Assembly: GCF_027924405.1 (NCBI RefSeq)
Contig: NZ_AP026978.1
Location: forward strand, 7,006,001-7,070,000
Direction of reading: 5' to 3'
Length of the DNA: 64,000 nt
Source of the DNA: Nocardia sputorum
Lineage (GTDB): Bacteria; Actinomycetota; Actinomycetes; Mycobacteriales; Mycobacteriaceae
Below the pieces are notes generated by a model. The model saw only the letters and a program-made list of their open reading frames with translations, was not told where the DNA came from and made no database searches. Of this stretch, positions 37,801-43,800 are shown piece by piece; position 1 is the first letter of the stretch, and every line of letters starts with the position of its first letter. Both the position numbers and the translations under genes were made by a program.

Positions 37801-40800
37801 ATCAGATCGAGTTGTCGGTAGAGCTCATGGGCCGCTCGCAACATCGCCGGCGCGAGGTCGTGGAGCGCCCAATTACCCTCGTCCGCTACGACGTGGATGA
37901 ACTCATGGTGTGTCACCTGGTAGATCATGTCCTCGGCCGACTGCGCCCAGCGGTGGTCGGCGACCTGATCCGCCCACGCCTGTGCGAACTCCGGATCGGT
38001 GAAGATCTTCTTGTTGAGCGTGACAGTTACGTAGTAATCCTTGGTGTCGGGAGTCGTGGTACCGAAACTCTGGGTCAGGCCGAAGCCCTCGATCTCGTCG
38101 TCGAACACGAAGTACCGCAGAGCGAAGCGGCTGCCGTGTTCCGCGATCCGATCGCGCAGCGCACGGTCGACGGATTCGACGGCTTGCACTGTGACAACCG
38201 GATCCTCCCAGCCCGAGAAACGGATGCGGTGATCGTCGAACAGTTTCCGAACGATACGAGCCTTCGTGTCGAGATCTCCTCGGGGCGGCGGCTCGATGAA
38301 GCTGTCGCCGCTCGATTCCGGTCGCGGCTCGTCGAATCGGGCCCAGACCTCGCCCCACTGCTCGACACCCGACACGGTGGCAGAGTCGAGCAGCCCCCGC
38401 ACCTCGGCTCCCACCTCCGCATGGCTGAACAGCGGCGCGTGCCACGTGAACATTCGGATGTCGGGAGATCGCTCAGGACGGTATTGGTCCACGTCGAACG
38501 ACACGCAGAGCGATCGGGCATCGGCCTGCGTGGACATCCGCAGCATGAGCCGAGCCTTCATGTCCTGCACGGCCGTCTGTTCCTCGTACCATTCGACGCC
38601 AGACCGTTGCAGTGCGCGGGTGTACCGCTCCATGTACGTCATGGCGTTGCGCCCCGCACCGCGCACCAACTCGGATGCGGCTTCGATCTGATCCCGATCG
38701 CGCCAGCCGCACTCGCGCATCATGTCAGCGACCGCCGTCGCGACCGCCTCCAAGTCCTCCTCGGTGCGCAGACCGTCGGATGCGTAGAGCGGAAAGAATT
38801 CCAGCGTCAGATCCGGATTCGAATGTCCCGCAGTCGCAGGCAGCTCTCGTACCGCGGCAACGGCAGCCTCGTCCGGATCGAGTCCGCGCTGTTGCCATCC
38901 CCCGGAGACCCAACCACCACCATCGATGTGGAGTTCACCGAGTTCCTGTCGCCGCCCGCGCATCTGTTGCCGTTTCGCGAGGTCCGAGGGGCCACCGTCC
39001 GCGAGTGCGCCGGCGCCGTCGATGTCGTCCCAGGAAGGGACGCTTGCCTGCCCGATCAGGCCGACGTGCTTCGTAGCGCGTTGTGTTCCAGGCCGCTCGG
39101 GTGAGTCGGTCGGCTCGTGCTCGGACATCGGAGTCCGGCTCTGGTGGTTCTCAGAAGCCGGTGGGTTGGTCGTGCCCGGAGGTTCTGTAGTCGTGCGCGG
39201 GATCGGCGGCGCGACGGCCGACGGTTCGTCGACGTCGTCGTCGGGCGGTAGCGCACCGGCATCGATGGGTCGTAGGGCCCGCCCGCGGGTCATATCCGGA
39301 TCACCGGGAACGATGTCTTCGCCCAGTTGCCACTGTCGAGACGCCAACGTGCTGCGACCACCCCGGCGGGTCAACCTCAGCGCATGGGTGGTTTGCGCTG
39401 TGAAGGGGGGATTCTCCGGATCGAACACCGCCTTCGGCTCCACTGCCTGCCGATCGTGTATCCAGATCTGTTCACCGTCGTTGTACAGCAGGAAGAGATG
39501 CCCGATCGTCGCACCGACCGGGCGGGCATTCACCAGCATCCCTGCCCCGGGCCCCAGATCGGCCAGGAAGTGCGCGACTTCACCGAGACCGCCATCGAAC
39601 CGCTCGTGGTGCGCTCCGGCCAGCCAGGACACCGCCGCCGCCGGAACCGGTCCATCCGCGTCCACCGGCTGCTGCACGTCGAACCCGAGTTCCTCGGCAT
39701 CCGCGAATGCTCCTACCACACAGGGTGGATTCACAAACTCCTCGGAGAGTGCTTCGGTCCGGGCTGCTTCGGATCCCACGAACGCAGGAGCCGGGGACTC
39801 AACGGTCGTCGGCGTGCCGGTTGTCGATGCCTGTGCCGCTCCCGCGAGCCCCGGATCGGCGGACGCAGAATCGCGGGCGTGGTCTCTGGCACAGCGCAGT
39901 CGTGCGACCACGCCAGGATGCCATTCGGGGAACTGGTACTCCTCGAACAGCGGGAGCAGCCCCTCGACGGCGCGCAGATATCTGTCGATCTGCGACCGGC
40001 TGCGGTTGTGGGGCAACCACACGTACGGGTCTTCGGAGTTCTCAGCGACCACATCGCTGACGTAGGGCTGTGAGAAGGGGCTCGAGCTGGGATCCACCGG
40101 CGCGCGAAACGCGAACGCATGGTCATAGCCGTACAAGCGATTCCGGTCGCGCATCCAGTTCATCTGCCGGTCCCAGTTGTTGATCGCCACATCGAGGAGA
40201 CCCAGCTGATCTGCGTCCGGATGGCCGAGCAGGGCTTCCATAGCGGAGATGGCCCCGGGGTCATCCATCGTTCCCCGCACGGTGATACCGGGCAGCCACG
40301 GCATCCGTACGGCGCTGTCGTCGCCATCGACCGGAAGCACCGGCGGGACCGGCGCCTCCATCGCATGTCCGACCGCGGAAGCCAGGATTTCTGCGGCGCG
40401 GGCGCTTCGCGTCAGCGCGCTCTTCTCGACCACAAGGAAACCGTCGGGGTAGGTGAGCAGTTCGGTCACGCTGTTCTGCGTGAACATGTGCGCGGGCGCG
40501 GTGCGAACAGGTGGACCGGAACGTTCGGCCTCGGCCAGTCGTGCGGCGAATTCCGAGGCGGACATCATGCGACGAGGCACATTGTCATCGACGGCAAGAT
40601 CCGGAGCGTTCGCCGTGGTGCTCGGAGTGCCCAGACGGCGAAGCTCTCGCAAGGTCTGGTCGAGCGATCGGGGGAATCCAGTCGGCTCGGCGAGCCAGAT
40701 CAGCGCGTAACTACGCATCATGCGCGCGTATTCGTGAATCGGCAGCTCCGGATGGGCAGCGGTGACGGTTTCGTACAGCAATGTCATCGTTCGGGCGGCG

Positions 40801-43800
40801 TGCTGCGCCGGTTGCCAGTGGGGCAGACGCTCAGCGACGCGGGTGAAGGCGCGACGGGCCTGGTGAAGCAGATCGAAGGCCAGTCCGGTATCGCGGGATC
40901 GAGTCAGATAATGGGTCGTCACTGCGGTCAGATCGGACAGATAGGGTGCCGCGGCGACGGCGAACTCCTGCTCCGAGCCGGTTTGCGCACTAGCGAAGGC
41001 TTCCGCTTCCTCCGTCAGGGATGCCATGGCGCGGGCGAGTTCGGAATCGAATCCGAGCTCGGACCTCGAGGTCAGATACTCGTCGACGAACTCCGACCAG
41101 TCCGTTCCGCTGGTCTCCCGTACCGTTTCGAAATGCAGCCGCAAACCTTGCACCTGCTGAACCGCGGCGGCGGTGAGTCCGCGGTGTTCCGGATCCGCCG
41201 CGCTCCGTGGCGAAAGTGACGACTCCGCCGACCACGGGACGGAACCGAAGGATCGTTCGATCTTGTCCACCGAGCGGCCGAGATGTTCTGGCACGCTGTG
41301 CATGACGTTGAAATCGTTGGCCATGATGGACCCGCGCGCGCCAGCCGAGCCGGGCGTGTCGAGCGCCAACGCTCCGGCCACGGTGAACACGGTGTCGGCC
41401 GCCGCGTACAACTTTCGGACAGTCGGGAGCTGAGCGGCCAGCTGTCGGCTGACGGCGAACAGGGTCGCGTAATCGTGGATCGGGCCGGCGTGCGTTTCCG
41501 TGCCGAGCCGGTGGCTCTGCTCCCACATGACGACGCTCAAGGCCCGAGCGGTTGCCACCACTTCCGTTCCCGGCGGAGGTGCGCCGCGCTCGAGCGCGTC
41601 CAGGTGGGCGGTTGCATCGGCATGCAGACGGTCGAGCAGGTGGCGCGCGTCCTCGTCGGAAAGTCCGGCGGCCCAGGCGCGCAGATCGGCGTAGTCGGCG
41701 TTGCGGAAGTCGGGAGCCGAGGACGGTTTCGGAGTCGAGGTCTCGTTCTCGGCCGATTCATGATTCGGCGTCTCGGGCTTGCCGGGCGGCTCGTGGTCGT
41801 CGGGCTGTCCCCGCTCCCCGCCTCTCCCGGCGTCTTTCGCATCGGGTTGTTTGCCGCGGGCGAACCCGCCCTCGGTTGACTCGCTCTCTCCAGCACGATT
41901 CCACGGTGTGGTTCGCGCGGCCTCGGTGGTCGGCGGCGTAGTCGCCGCGTCGGGATGACCGCTCCATGGAGTGGTCGGACGCGGCTGTGCCGCCGACTCC
42001 GTATGGTCGGCCGACGCGTTCGACCGATCGGTAGGCGGCTTCCGCGCTGATGAATTGTCCGGATCCGGTCGAGAATGCACCGCAGAACCTCGGTGGGCGT
42101 CGCTCGGGGACTGCCTGGGGCCGCTCTGGTCCGAGGCGTCGCCCCATTCCTCGCCGGTGTGGGGGTTGCGGTTGAAGCCCATCGCCCAGAGCGGCACATC
42201 GCGGGGTACGTGCGCCGCGATCGGGCCTGGATGATCTCTGGGAGAGAGCCCGAGTGCGGCCGCCGGATCGGCGTCGTAGTAGCTGTCGACTGCGCCGTGC
42301 GGTCGGGTCGACTGTCGTCCACCCTGGGCACCGCCACCCGCTGACAGCTCGGCACGGGTGACCGGGGCGGGATCCGCCAGCGGGAGATTGCCTGTGCGCA
42401 GTGCGAAAGCCACCATCCCCGCGCGGTGATGGGTACCGAACTTCTGGTTGATGTTGGAGACGTACGTCTTCGCGCTCTGTCGGGTCAGGCCCACAGCGGC
42501 GGCTATCTCGTTGTCGTTCGCGCCTTTCGCGACCAGCTCGAGCACTTCTCTTTCACGAGGCGTCAGCTCGGGCCGGGCGGTGCCGCCTGCCGCACGCGCT
42601 TCGATCGGAGGAATGACGCCGGTGCGGATGGCGATTGCCACCGAGCCGGCTCTGGTGCCGACGCCTAGTTTTCGGTTGATCCTGGAGGCATAGGACTCCA
42701 CAGTCTGCGGTGTCAGTCCGAGGTCGTCGGCTATCTCGGCGCTGGTCTTCCCTTCGGCGACGAGAGAGAGTACGTCGATCTCGCGTGGAGTCAGTTCAGG
42801 AAGATCCCGGCCGGAATCAGCTTCTTGTGTGCTGCGAGAGAGGACGTCCGTACTGACGGCCACGGCAACCATTCCGGCCCGGGTGGCGGAGCCGAGCATT
42901 TCACCGGCGCGCTCCACGAGAGAATTCACCGCGGCCACCGAGATGTCGAGCTGCGCCGCGATCTCAGGGCTCGATCTGCCGTCCGCGACCAGAGCGAGAG
43001 CCTGGATCTCGCGCTGGGTCAGCCCGGGAAGGGGCGAACGGGCGCGAGCCGCGCCGTCCTCGAGCGTTCGCGGCAAGATGCCGCTGCGGATCGCCGCCAC
43101 CACCGCTGTCACTCGATCCTCGGCGCCGAGCTTGCGTTCGATGCGCACCAGGTGGGCCCGGACCGTAGTCTCCTTCAACCCGATCAATACGCCGATCTCA
43201 CGGAGTGATTTGTCCTCCGCGACCAATCGGAGCTCGGTGAACTCGATATCGGTCAGCGTCCCGGTGCTATCGAGCGGCTCCATCGGCAACAGCCGGATGA
43301 ATGCCTTGACCGCGTCACTCTGCAAGGGCGAGAGTTCCTGACCGTTCTCCACGGCGGATACGACGTCGATGATGCGTCTGCGCACCAGCGGGCTCAGCTC
43401 GCTGAGAAGGACAAGATCGAGCGGTCCCATCCGCGCCAGCGCCTGGCTCACCGGGTGAAGCTCCCCTGCACCCTCGGTTTGCCGATAGGCGGTGGTGATC
43501 CCGTCCTTTATCCTGGTGAAATCGTTTGCTGGACCGACACTCTCGCGGCCCTTGGCCTGTGCCGGCCGGCCCAGCTTCTGTGTGTGACCGGAACGATCAG
43601 CGGAATTCTGCACATCGGACCGCACGTCCGGCGGCGGCGTCGGGACAGGTCTCTCGGCCGCCTCTACCGGCGGTGGCGGTGGCGGTGGCGGTTGTTTTTT
43701 GCGGCGTTCGGGTTTGTCGTCCGGCTCGCCACCCATTCGGGCGACCAGGCGCTTTCCGTCCCTCTTCTTCGATTGCGGGGCGGGTGAGAGGCTCGGTACT

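Noticed and set aside
37900..39000. GHKL (RsbW-type) ATPase domain upstream of HEFIH in the giant protein
   Set aside because: ASELVRGAGRNAMTYM looks like an N-box, but G1/G2 boxes were not visible, so it was not called.
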